Assembly (NCBI GenBank): GCA_030729445.1
Contig: JANQXJ010000182.1
Span: forward strand, 1 to 17,082
Reading direction: 5' to 3'
Origin: Limnohabitans sp.
GTDB lineage: Bacteria > Pseudomonadota > Gammaproteobacteria > Burkholderiales > Burkholderiaceae_C
Length of the DNA stretch: 17,082 nucleotides
Below are positions 1 to 7,185 of the stretch, in pieces. Numbering within the stretch: the first letter of the stretch is position 1; every line of letters starts with the position of its first letter. Position numbers and translations under genes: made by a program. The notes under the pieces were generated by a model that did not search any database, was not told the DNA's origin, and saw only the letters and a list, made by a program, of their open reading frames with translations.

Positions 1-53
1 GCGCAACCTTGCCAAGGTTGAGGTCGCGAGTTCGAGCCTCGTTTCCCGCTCCA
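1..53 (+). tRNA. tRNA-Gly (anticodon GCC), 3' part only
   Basis: The 5' part lies outside the window. The anticodon stem is CAACC (4-8) paired with GGTTG (16-20) around the loop TTGCCAA, so the anticodon GCC is at 11-13 and reads glycine codons GGC and GGU. The T arm is GCGAG (26-30), loop TTCGAGC, CTCGT (38-42). The 3' acceptor strand TTCCCGC (43-49), discriminator T50 and an encoded CCA (51-53) complete the molecule. The D arm and 5' acceptor strand are missing because of the window edge, not because the gene is broken. Confidence 0.95.
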
Positions 54-58
54 GATTC

Positions 59-95
59 AAGCCCCTCAGGCGCAAGCTCGAGGGGCTTTGTTGTT
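59..95 (+). terminator. Rho-independent terminator after tRNA-Gly
   Basis: AAGCCCCTC (59-67) pairs perfectly with GAGGGGCTT (80-88) across a 12-nt loop. A T-rich tail, TGTTGTTT, follows on the plus strand. It begins six bases after the tRNA CCA end. It also separates the tRNA from the convergent MBL hydrolase gene, but its minus-strand side has no good T-run, so it probably works mainly for the tRNA. Confidence 0.8.
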
Positions 96-101
96 TGAGC
101 T

Positions 102-1025
102 TCAGGCGTTGTGCAACACGCCGTCCACCTCTTGCATGGCGCCACTGCGCGCCAACTCGGCGAGCATCATGTCCAGCCATGTGCTGAGGCTGTGTCCTTG
201 GCCAAAGCGGTGGTGCAGTTCGCGCATGTAGGGCACCTTCATGGCCCAAGCGCTGAAGTCGGCGCGTGTGATTTGGCCCCATTCGAGCAGTTTGAATTTG
301 AGCAACACCTTGGTGCCATAGCGTGCGTGCCGCTCAGGGTTTTGCGCAAAGCCATCGAGTTTGCTGCGGGCCAAGGCCAGCGCTGGGCTCACTTCGGTAA
401 AGACCGCACCATGCCCCGGGATGATGGTGGCGGGGTCGAGCTGCTCAATCAGATCCAGTGTTTGGGCGACTTCGTCAAATGCGGCCACGCCTGCCAACTC
501 GGGAAACACCACGCCAAAGCCGTTTTGCCAGAGTGCATCGGCTGACATCAGCAGGCGGTGTTCTGGCGCAAACAAGATCACCGAGTGGGGATCGTGACCG
601 GGGGCGGCGTGCACTTGCCAGTCCATGTCAGCCCAGCGGTGGGTGCTTCCCGGTTGCAGCAAGCCGTTAAAAGCAAAGGGGGGGCAGTTCTGGCCGGTAG
701 GTTGGTAACTCAACTCTTCTTCGCGCCAATCCTGCACGGCTTGTGACAGGCCGGGTGGGATCCATGTTTTGAGACCTGGATAGTGTGCTTGCAGGGCCTG
801 ATTGCCGCCGCAATGGTCGCTGTGCAGGTGGGTGTTGGCCAGTTGGTCCAACGTGCGGCCTTGCAGGCCTTGCGCCACCAAGGCCAAGGTTTGGGCTTGG
901 TGGGTGACGTAGCCGCTGTCGACCAAGGTGGCGTTGTCCGCGTCCAGCAGAAGAACGTTGTTGGCCGACAACCAGCCGCGTTCGAACACGCGCACGCCTG
1001 GTGGCAGGGTGCAGGGTGGATTCAT
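102..1025 (-). CDS. MBL-fold metallo-hydrolase, coupled to fadD
   Basis: The 307-residue protein belongs to the metallo-beta-lactamase superfamily. The metal-binding HLHSDH motif is at residues 66-71, followed by further likely ligands H144 (in PGHD), D162 (in SADALW) and H205 (in IPGHG). The order and spacing fit a dinuclear-metal hydrolase of the glyoxalase II-like type. The substrate cannot be read from the sequence. No signal peptide is visible, so it is probably cytoplasmic. I chose the ATG at 1025 because it overlaps the fadD stop codon as ATGA; a longer frame reaching 1136 would run through the conserved fadD C-terminus. Co-translation with fadD suggests a role near fatty-acyl-CoA metabolism, perhaps thioester hydrolysis, but this is inference. 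It is not evidence of antibiotic resistance. Confidence 0.85.
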   Translation of the reverse strand: MNPPCTLPPGVRVFERGWLSANNVLLLDADNATLVDSGYVTHQAQTLALVAQGLQGRTLDQLANTHLHSDHCGGNQALQAHYPGLKTWIPPGLSQAVQDWREEELSYQPTGQNCPPFAFNGLLQPGSTHRWADMDWQVHAAPGHDPHSVILFAPEHRLLMSADALWQNGFGVVFPELAGVAAFDEVAQTLDLIEQLDPATIIPGHGAVFTEVSPALALARSKLDGFAQNPERHARYGTKVLLKFKLLEWGQITRADFSAWAMKVPYMRELHHRFGQGHSLSTWLDMMLAELARSGAMQEVDGVLHNA

Positions 1026-2707
1026 TGGGCGCTGCGCAGGTCGCGGCGCAAAATTTTGCCCACGTTGGATTTGGGCAACTCGTCGCGGAACTCGATGTAT
1101 TTGGGACGCTTGTAACCCGTGAGTTTGTCCTGGCAAAAACGCGAGACAGCTTCCTCGGTCAACATCGGGTCGTTGCGCACCACAAACACCTTGATGGTTT
1201 CACCTTGCATGGCGTCGGGGATGCCCACGGCCGCACACTCGACCACACCAGGGCAAGTGGAGATCAGGTTTTCCAGCTCGCTAGGGAAAACGTTGAAGCC
1301 GCTCACGATGATCATGTCTTTCTTGCGGTCCACGATGCGGGTGAAGCCCCCTTCGTCCATGATGCCGATGTCGCCCGTGCGCATGAAGCCATCTTCGGTG
1401 AAGGTCTTGGCGTTTTCAGCAGGCTGGTTGTAATAACCGGTCATGACGTTGGGGCCGCGGATGCAGATTTCTCCCGAGCTGCCCAGGGGCAGGCTGTGAC
1501 CGTCGTCGTCCTTGATGGCGATGTCGATGCTTGGCAAGGGCAGGCCGATGTTGCCGCTGAAGGTCTTTTGCGTCACGGGGTTGTTGGTGCCGATCGCGCA
1601 GGTCTCGCTCATGCCCCAGCCTTCGATCATGGCGCTGCCCGTGGCTTTTTGCCAGTTGTGGGCTGTGCCCTCTGACGCGGCCATGCCGCCCGCCTGGGTG
1701 AGTTTGAGCGAGGAAAAATCGAGGGTCTTGAACATCGGGTGCTGCATCAGGGCATTGAACAGCGTGTTCACGCCGGGCAGCACATGGAAGGGGCGCTGCT
1801 TGAGGACCTCGATGAATTTGGCAAAGTCACGGGGGTTCGGCACCAGGGTCAGGTAGGAGCCTTGGCGGATGGCCAACAAACACAGCGTCAGCGCAAAGAT
1901 GTGGTACAGCGGTAAAGCCGCGACGTTGTTCACTTTGCGCAGGTCGGGCACATCGGCCAAAGCAGGCGAGAACCAGCCTTCGGCTTGCAGCATGGCGGCC
2001 ACCACGTTGCGGTGTGTCAGCACGGCGCCTTTGGACAAACCGGTGGTGCCACCCGTGTATTGCAAAAAGGCGATGTCGTCCATGGTTTGCGTGGTGGGGC
2101 GCAAGTTCAAGATGCGGCCTTGTGCGATGGCTTTTTTGAACGAGGTGACGGTGCGGCCGTTGCTCAAAGGCAACTCGAAGGGCGGCACCATTTTGGCGAG
2201 GTGCCGCACGGCAAAGGTCAGCCAGCGGCCATTGATGGGCCCCAACAAATCGCCAATGGACGCCAACACCACATGCTGCACGGCGGTGCGCTCGACCACT
2301 TCTTGCAAGGTGGCGGCAAAGTTTTCCAGAATGACGATGGCGCTGGCGCCGGAGTCCTTGAGTTGGTGCTCCAATTCGCGCGGGGTGTAGAGCGGGTTGA
2401 CGTTCACGCAGGTGTAGCCAGCCCGCAAGATGGCGGCCATCGTCACCGCAAATTGCGGCAAGTTGGGCAGCATGATGGCCACCCGGCTGCCTGGCTCCAG
2501 GCCCTTGTTTTGCAGCCAGGCGCCCAGCGCGGTAGACAACTCATCGAGCTGCTTGTAGCTCATCCAGCGGTTCATGCAGACCGAAAAGGGGTTGTCGCCG
2601 TGCTCGCGAAAAGCCCTTTCCATCAAATCCGTCAAACTTTTGTATTGCTCTGTGTTGATGTCGTGGGGCACACCGGGTGGGTAATTCTTCAGCCAGATAC
2701 GTTCCAT
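1022..2707 (-). CDS. fadD: Long-chain fatty acid-CoA ligase FadD
   Basis: This enzyme activates long-chain fatty acids to acyl-CoA using ATP and CoA, through an acyl-adenylate, and so feeds beta-oxidation. At 561 residues it matches the length of E. coli FadD. Adenylate-forming motifs appear in order: the P-loop YTGGTTGLSKG (217-227), EGWGMSET (362-369), TGD (444-446), the RKKDMIIVSG hinge region (461-470), and LPKSNVGKILRR near the C-terminus with the catalytic lysine at K551. The start at 2707 is supported by AGGAGA seven bases upstream; an upstream extension to 2767 adds residues unlike the family. The stop overlaps the start of the MBL hydrolase. The gene is divergent from a GNAT gene. 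Chain-length specificity is not visible. Confidence 0.93.
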   Translation of the reverse strand: MERIWLKNYPPGVPHDINTEQYKSLTDLMERAFREHGDNPFSVCMNRWMSYKQLDELSTALGAWLQNKGLEPGSRVAIMLPNLPQFAVTMAAILRAGYTCVNVNPLYTPRELEHQLKDSGASAIVILENFAATLQEVVERTAVQHVVLASIGDLLGPINGRWLTFAVRHLAKMVPPFELPLSNGRTVTSFKKAIAQGRILNLRPTTQTMDDIAFLQYTGGTTGLSKGAVLTHRNVVAAMLQAEGWFSPALADVPDLRKVNNVAALPLYHIFALTLCLLAIRQGSYLTLVPNPRDFAKFIEVLKQRPFHVLPGVNTLFNALMQHPMFKTLDFSSLKLTQAGGMAASEGTAHNWQKATGSAMIEGWGMSETCAIGTNNPVTQKTFSGNIGLPLPSIDIAIKDDDGHSLPLGSSGEICIRGPNVMTGYYNQPAENAKTFTEDGFMRTGDIGIMDEGGFTRIVDRKKDMIIVSGFNVFPSELENLISTCPGVVECAAVGIPDAMQGETIKVFVVRNDPMLTEEAVSRFCQDKLTGYKRPKYIEFRDELPKSNVGKILRRDLRSAQ

Positions 2708-2714
2708 GCGCTTG

Positions 2715-2720
2715 TCTCCT
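2715..2720 (-). promoter_or_regulatory. Ribosome binding site of fadD
   Basis: Read on the minus strand this is AGGAGA, seven bases before the ATG at 2707. It decides the fadD start against the in-frame upstream extension. Confidence 0.75.
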
Positions 2721-2838
2721 GTAGCGCTTGATTGTCTCCAGCTCCTGTTGGGCCTGACAGAGGGCAAGTCCTGAGATGGTGGCTTACTGGTCTCAAAGGC
2801 GACAAAACCCGTGCCATCCCCGGGCAGGCAAATCGGTG

Positions 2839-2855
2839 CAAAATGGGGTTAACCC
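2839..2855 (+). promoter_or_regulatory. Possible -10 element and 10-bp palindrome before the GNAT gene
   Basis: CAAAAT (2839-2844) matches four of six positions of a sigma-70 -10 box, and no convincing -35 precedes it. Directly after it lies the perfect palindrome GGGTTAACCC (2846-2855), where transcription would start, 11 bases before the chosen ATG. It could be an operator or chance. No regulator is assigned. Confidence 0.3.
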
Positions 2856-2866
2856 TAGGTGCCACC

Positions 2867-3619
2867 ATGACGCCCCCTTCAGAACCGCGTACCAAGCAAC
2901 TCACTCGCGTTCTAAGCCAGCTTTGGCGACGTGTGTTTGGCGCTGCCGATGTGGGGCTATCGGCCTCGGGCGGAGTGACCCGCAAGAGCGCCAATTGGGT
3001 GCCGATTCGCTCGCTGTCGTCGCGCCACAAGCCGCGCATCGCACGGCATTTGCGGGCCCTGCCTGCTCAAGACCGCTACCTGCGCTTTGGATACGCTGCC
3101 ACCGATGAGCAAATTGACCGCTATGTGGCGGGTCTGAACTTCAAGCGGGATGAGATCTTTGGGGTTTTTAACCGCCGCTTGGAGCTGGTGGCCATGGCCC
3201 ATCTGGCTTATTCGGTCGACCCGCAGTGGGCCACGTGTGCCGAGTTTGGCGTGTCGGTGTCCTCGCATCAGCGAGGTAAGGGTTTTGGCGCCAAGTTGTT
3301 CGGCCATGCGGTGATGCATGCCCGCAACCAAGGGGTGAATCTGTTGTTTATCCACGCCTTGAGCGAGAACGTGGCCATGCTCAAGATCGCGCGCCACGCT
3401 GGGGCTGCGGTGCAGCGCGATGGCAGCGAAAGCGAGGCGTATCTGTCCTTGCCGCAAGCCACTTTAGACAGCCAGATCAGTGGATTGGTGCAGGAGCAAA
3501 TGGCCGAGCTTGACTACCAGCTCAAAATGCAGGCGAACCAGTTTCGCCAGTGGCTGGCCACGGTGCAAGAAATTCGCCAGGGCGTACGCGATGCCCGTCA
3601 AACTTCGCGGGGCCCCTGA
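2867..3619 (+). CDS. GNAT-family N-acetyltransferase
   Basis: The 250-residue protein carries a GNAT fold in its middle. The acetyl-CoA pyrophosphate-binding motif A is QRGKGFG (135-141), after the strand FGVSVSSH and before a helix. A following LFIHAL strand and ENVAMLKIARHAGA helix (about 160-180) resemble GNAT motif B. Residues about 200-245 form a predicted charged helical tail beyond the usual domain, and the first 45 residues are basic and poorly conserved in appearance. It probably transfers an acetyl group from acetyl-CoA to an amine, but the substrate is unknown. ATG at 2867 was chosen because the longer frame to 2732 would overlap the fadD leader and a putative -10. It is divergent from fadD and precedes corC by 72 bases. 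Confidence 0.8.
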   Translation: MTPPSEPRTKQLTRVLSQLWRRVFGAADVGLSASGGVTRKSANWVPIRSLSSRHKPRIARHLRALPAQDRYLRFGYAATDEQIDRYVAGLNFKRDEIFGVFNRRLELVAMAHLAYSVDPQWATCAEFGVSVSSHQRGKGFGAKLFGHAVMHARNQGVNLLFIHALSENVAMLKIARHAGAAVQRDGSESEAYLSLPQATLDSQISGLVQEQMAELDYQLKMQANQFRQWLATVQEIRQGVRDARQTSRGP

Positions 3620-3628
3620 AAAGGCTGT

Positions 3629-3669
3629 TTGTCACCCAAATCCGCTATCCTTGTAGTTTGTTCACTACA
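3629..3669 (+). promoter_or_regulatory. Possible corC promoter with a short inverted repeat
   Basis: TTGTCA (3629-3634) lies 17 bases before TGTAGT (3652-3657), a weak -35/-10 pair. TGTAGT is also the left arm of an inverted repeat TGTAGT-N6-ACTACA (3652-3669), which would overlap the -10. The arms are only six bases long, so chance is possible. Confidence 0.3.
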
Positions 3670-3691
3670 GCATGTCCTGCCCGCCTAGACC

Positions 3692-4633
3692 GTGTCTGAC
3701 CCCTACCCTGCGCGCCACGCCGAGCGCGAAGACAAACGAAGTTTTCTGCAAAAACTCGCTGAGTTCATCCATCCCGGACCCGATTCGGCCGATGAACTGA
3801 TCGAGACCTTGGCCGAGGCCGAGGACAACCAGATCATCAACACCGAGAGCCGTTTGATGCTCGAAGGGGTGATTCGCATGGCCGACATGACCGCCAGCGA
3901 TGTGATGCTGGCTGCGCCGCGCATGGACCTGCTGAACATCGAAGACCCCATGGACGAGTTGCTGCACCAGGTGATCGACACCGGACATTCGCGCTTTCCG
4001 GTCTTCGAGGGTGAGCGCGACAACATCATCGGTATCTTGTTGGCCAAAGACCTGCTCAAACTGCAGCGTGCGCCCGAGTTGAACATCCGCACCTTGTTGC
4101 GCCCGGCGGTGTTTGTGCCGGAAAGCAAGGCCCTGAACGATTTGCTGCGCCAGTTCCGCGACAACCGCAACCACTTGGCCATCGTGATCGACGAGTACGG
4201 CCGCACGGCGGGCTTGATCACCATTGAGGATGTGCTGGAACAAATCGTCGGTGAGATCGAGGACGAGTTCGATATCGCCGATGATGCTGGCGATATTTTT
4301 GGGCTGCCCGACCGCAGTTTCAGGGTCAGCGGCGACACCGCCATCGAGCGCGTGGACGAGGCCTTTGGCGTGGATTTGAGGCAAGCACGTCAAGCCAATG
4401 ACGACCATGATTTCGACACCTTGGGCGGTTTGATCGCCCACGAAATGGGCCATGTGCCGCACCGCGGCGAAAGTTTTGAACTGTCGGGACTGCGCTTTGT
4501 GGTCTTGCACACGCGCGCCGGTGCCGTGCGCTGGTTCAAGGTGTCCCCCGTGCCTGCCCCAGGCACCGACCCGCTTGGCGGCGACCAGCCCAGCAGCGCG
4601 GGCAACACGCCTGCACCCGGAACCACTCCATGA
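3692..4633 (+). CDS. corC: CorC-type CBS-domain protein
   Basis: The 313-residue soluble protein has the CorC/YbeX layout. An N-terminal region (HPGPDSADELIETL) is followed by two CBS domains at about 65-125 (MTASDVM to LLAKDLL) and about 130-192 (LNIRTLL to IEDVLEQIVGEIEDEFD), then a CorC_HlyC domain at about 205-287 (DRSFRVSGD to VRWFKVSP). The last 25 residues are a Pro/Gly/Ser-rich tail. CBS pairs bind adenine nucleotides. The family is linked to magnesium/cobalt efflux and, in E. coli, to ribosome and RNA homeostasis; the exact role here is inferred. There is no membrane segment, unlike long HlyC/CorC transporters. The start is GTG at 3692, with no strong ribosome site. Its stop overlaps the lnt start, and corC next to lnt is the arrangement known from E. 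coli. Confidence 0.88.
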   Translation: MSDPYPARHAEREDKRSFLQKLAEFIHPGPDSADELIETLAEAEDNQIINTESRLMLEGVIRMADMTASDVMLAAPRMDLLNIEDPMDELLHQVIDTGHSRFPVFEGERDNIIGILLAKDLLKLQRAPELNIRTLLRPAVFVPESKALNDLLRQFRDNRNHLAIVIDEYGRTAGLITIEDVLEQIVGEIEDEFDIADDAGDIFGLPDRSFRVSGDTAIERVDEAFGVDLRQARQANDDHDFDTLGGLIAHEMGHVPHRGESFELSGLRFVVLHTRAGAVRWFKVSPVPAPGTDPLGGDQPSSAGNTPAPGTTP

Positions 4634-6198
4634 GGGGTGTACCGCCACGCGAGCGCGGATGGCAGACCGTCTGGCCCGCGTTGGCGGGGGCAGCGCAGGC
4701 CGCGTCCATCGCCTGGCCGGGCACTGGCCAGGCCCAGGGCTGGTTGCAGGTTTTGAGTTTGACGCTGCTGGCCGCTGGGCTGGCGCGTATGGCCCGCTCA
4801 AGCTTGACGCAGGACCATGGCCCACTACTCAAGCGGGCGGCTTGGTTCGGGGGTGTGTTTGCCACGGCCTGGTTGGCGGGGTGTTTTTGGTGGCTGTATG
4901 TGTCAATGCACCATGTCGGGGGCTTGCCCGCGCCCTTGGCGGTGCTGGCCGTTTTGGCTTTGGCAGCGGCGCTGGCGCTTTACTACGCTGCCGCTTCGGC
5001 CGTCTGGGTGAGCCTGGCGCGAGGCTTGTTGAGCGAGCGGCCGGGTTTGGCTAGCGTATTGTTCGCCGCGGTGTGGACCTTGGCCGAACTCATGCGCGGG
5101 CGCTGGCTCACGGGTTTTCCGTGGGGGGCCGGGGGCTATGCGCATGTGGACAGCGCTTTGGTTGCGTTTGCGCCATGGGTCGGTGTGTACGGCATGGGTG
5201 CGGTGGCCGCTTGGTTGGCCATGCGCCTGGCGCTGGCGGGTTGGCGCTTGCGGGCGCTCAAGCCCTTGCTGGGTGTGGGCGTCGTGACTTGGGCTTTGCA
5301 GGCGTATGGGCCTGTGTTCACCACCTCCGCCGGCTTGGGACAAGTGCAGTTGCTGCAGGCCAACATATCGCAGACCGACAAGTTTCAGGCCGCCAGTGGC
5401 GTGCGCGACGCCCTGCAGTGGTACGACGAGCAATTGCGCGCGAGTCAGCAGCCCTTGGTGGTGGCCCCTGAAACCGCCATCCCCCTGCTGCCGCGCCACT
5501 TGCCACCGGGGTATTGGTCGGGATTGCAGGCGCACTTTGCTCAGCCTGGGCGTCCTTTGGCACTGGTTGGCGTCCCTTTGGGTAGCTTGGACGAGGGCTA
5601 CAGCAACTCGGTGGTGGCGCTGGGGCCGCAGGGTGCTGCGCCCTACCGCTATGACAAAGCGCACCTGGTGCCCTTTGGCGAGTTCATCCCGCCGGGCTTT
5701 GCCTGGTTCATACGCATGATGAACATCCCTTTGGGCGATTTCAAATCGGGCGCTTGGGACCAGCCTTCTTTGGCTTGGCAAGGCCAACGCCTGGCCCCTA
5801 ACGTTTGTTACGAAGACCTGTTTGGCGAAGAACTGGCCCTGCGCTTCAAGGACCCGTCCACCGCGCCCACGGCCTTGGTGAATGTGAGCAACATCGCCTG
5901 GTTTGGCGACACGCTGGCGGTGGACCAGCACCTGAACATCTCCCGTGTGCGGGCCATCGAGTTGGGCCGACCCATGCTGCGCGCCACCAACACCGGGGCC
6001 ACCGCCATCATTGACCACCAAGGGCGCGTGACACACCAGTTGCCACGTTTTACCCGGGGCAGCCTGACGGGCTCTTTTGATGGGCGCCATGGCCTCACAC
6101 CCTTTGCCCGCTGGGCCAGTGCATGGGGTTTGGCCCCTCTGTGGGCGCTGTGCTGTGTGGTGGTGGCTTGGGCTTTTTGGCAGCGGCAAAGGCCGTAA
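4630..6198 (+). CDS. lnt: Apolipoprotein N-acyltransferase
   Basis: Lnt transfers a third acyl chain from a phospholipid to the N-terminal cysteine of lipoproteins at the periplasmic face of the inner membrane. This is the last step of lipoprotein maturation. The 522-residue protein has a hydrophobic N-terminal half with several membrane helices (about 15-225), then a nitrilase-like domain (about 237-480), and a final membrane helix near 497-517. The catalytic triad is visible as E281 (VVAPETAIPLL), K343 (YDKAHLVPFGEF) and C393 (NVCYEDLFG). These correspond to E267, K335 and C387 of the E. coli enzyme. The ATG at 4630 forms an ATGA overlap with the corC stop, which suggests translational coupling. 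The gene is intact. Confidence 0.95.
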   Translation: MRGVPPRERGWQTVWPALAGAAQAASIAWPGTGQAQGWLQVLSLTLLAAGLARMARSSLTQDHGPLLKRAAWFGGVFATAWLAGCFWWLYVSMHHVGGLPAPLAVLAVLALAAALALYYAAASAVWVSLARGLLSERPGLASVLFAAVWTLAELMRGRWLTGFPWGAGGYAHVDSALVAFAPWVGVYGMGAVAAWLAMRLALAGWRLRALKPLLGVGVVTWALQAYGPVFTTSAGLGQVQLLQANISQTDKFQAASGVRDALQWYDEQLRASQQPLVVAPETAIPLLPRHLPPGYWSGLQAHFAQPGRPLALVGVPLGSLDEGYSNSVVALGPQGAAPYRYDKAHLVPFGEFIPPGFAWFIRMMNIPLGDFKSGAWDQPSLAWQGQRLAPNVCYEDLFGEELALRFKDPSTAPTALVNVSNIAWFGDTLAVDQHLNISRVRAIELGRPMLRATNTGATAIIDHQGRVTHQLPRFTRGSLTGSFDGRHGLTPFARWASAWGLAPLWALCCVVVAWAFWQRQRP

Positions 6199-6268
6199 AA
6201 TGAAGGGTTCGCGCAAAGCTTGCGCCCATCCCTAACCCCAGCCAGCTCGCTGCTGGCCTGCTCAGGCC
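6196..6268 (+). promoter_or_regulatory. glyQ leader: possible -10 and three inverted repeats
   Basis: TAAAAT (6196-6201) overlaps the lnt stop and is a good -10-like hexamer, but no clear -35 is seen. The leader then contains GCGCAA-AGC-TTGCGC (6211-6225), GCCAGC-TCGCT-GCTGGC (6241-6257) and GGCCTG-CT-CAGGCC (6255-6268). The last two share bases 6255-6257, so full stems are mutually exclusive. The third ends directly against the ATG and includes the only Shine-Dalgarno-like bases (CAGG, 6263-6266). No T-tract follows, so these are not obvious terminators. Confidence 0.35.
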
Positions 6269-7174
6269 ATGTTGACCTTCCAGCAAATCATTCTCAAACT
6301 GCAGCAATACTGGGACGCCCAGGGCTGCGCCTTGCTCCAGCCCTACGACATGGAAGTTGGCGCGGGCACCAGCCACACCGCCACGTTTTTGCGCGCCATT
6401 GGCCCCGAGCCTTGGAAAGCTGCCTACGTGCAGCCCAGCCGCCGCCCCAAGGACGGCCGCTACGGTGAGAACCCCAACCGCCTGCAGCACTACTACCAGT
6501 TTCAGGTTGTTTTGAAGCCTGCACCCAGCAACATCCTGGAGCTGTATTTGGGCTCCCTCGAGGCGCTGGGTTTTGATCTGAAAAAGAACGACATCCGCTT
6601 TGTCGAGGACGACTGGGAAAACCCCACGCTCGGCGCTTGGGGCCTGGGCTGGGAAGTCTGGCTCAACGGCATGGAAGTCACGCAGTTCACCTACTTCCAG
6701 CAAGTGGGCGGCATCGACTGCAAGCCGATCACCGGTGAGATCACCTACGGTCTGGAACGCTTGGCCATGTACCTGCAGGGCGTGGACAACGTCTACAACC
6801 TGCAATGGACCGACGGCTTGACCTACGGCGACGTGTACAAGCAAAACGAAGTCGAGCAATCGACCTACAACTTCGAGCACAGCGATGCCGAGTTCTTGTT
6901 CACCGCCTTTGGTGCGCACGAAAAACAAGCTCAGCACCTCATGGGCGCCCAGCTGGCGCTGCCTGCCTATGAGCAAGTGCTCAAGGCTGCGCACACCTTC
7001 AACCTGCTGGACGCGCGTGGTGCGATCAGCGTGACCGAGCGGGCCGCCTACATCGGCCGCATCCGCAATCTGGCCCGCAGCGTGGCCCAGAGCTATTACG
7101 AAAGCCGCGAACGTCTGGACTTCCCGATGGCCCCGCGTGAATGGGTGGCTCAGATGCCCAAGAAAGCCGCGTGA
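6269..7174 (+). CDS. glyQ: Glycyl-tRNA synthetase, alpha subunit
   Basis: GlyQ is the catalytic class II subunit of the bacterial alpha2beta2 glycyl-tRNA synthetase. It forms glycyl-adenylate from glycine and ATP and charges tRNA-Gly in the cytoplasm. The 301-residue length is typical. The family-specific N-terminus MLTFQQIILKLQQYW, the segment QPYDMEVGAGTSHTATFLR (about 24-42), class II motif 2 around YVQPSRRPKDGRYGENPNR (about 53-71), and the glycine/ATP-pocket region ITGEITYGLERLAMYLQG are all visible. The ATG at 6269 gives the canonical N-terminus although its ribosome site is weak. It follows lnt by 70 bases and precedes glyS by 11, so glyQ and glyS are certainly co-transcribed. Confidence 0.97.
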   Translation: MLTFQQIILKLQQYWDAQGCALLQPYDMEVGAGTSHTATFLRAIGPEPWKAAYVQPSRRPKDGRYGENPNRLQHYYQFQVVLKPAPSNILELYLGSLEALGFDLKKNDIRFVEDDWENPTLGAWGLGWEVWLNGMEVTQFTYFQQVGGIDCKPITGEITYGLERLAMYLQGVDNVYNLQWTDGLTYGDVYKQNEVEQSTYNFEHSDAEFLFTAFGAHEKQAQHLMGAQLALPAYEQVLKAAHTFNLLDARGAISVTERAAYIGRIRNLARSVAQSYYESRERLDFPMAPREWVAQMPKKAA

Positions 7175-7180
7175 GGGAGA
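7173..7180 (+). promoter_or_regulatory. Ribosome binding site of glyS
   Basis: GAGGGAGA lies directly after the glyQ stop and five bases before the glyS ATG at 7186. It supports that start over an in-frame extension to 7141 that would run inside glyQ. Confidence 0.75.
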
Positions 7181-7185
7181 ACGAC

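Noticed and set aside
102..1025. The MBL-fold proteins as beta-lactamases
   Set aside because: No signal peptide is visible, and both lie in metabolic contexts. The HxHxDH motif alone marks a broad hydrolase superfamily.
3665..4825. A 386-residue minus-strand open frame opposite corC and lnt
   Set aside because: The plus strand encodes CBS domains and the Lnt N-terminus. The antisense translation has no recognisable domain.
4903..6216. A 437-residue minus-strand open frame opposite lnt
   Set aside because: The lnt triad E281/K343/C393 is intact on the plus strand. The antisense frame shows no protein-like features.
6211..6268. A T-box or glycine riboswitch before glyQ
   Set aside because: The leader is only about 70 bases, with no T-box sequence, no tandem glycine-aptamer features and no terminator.
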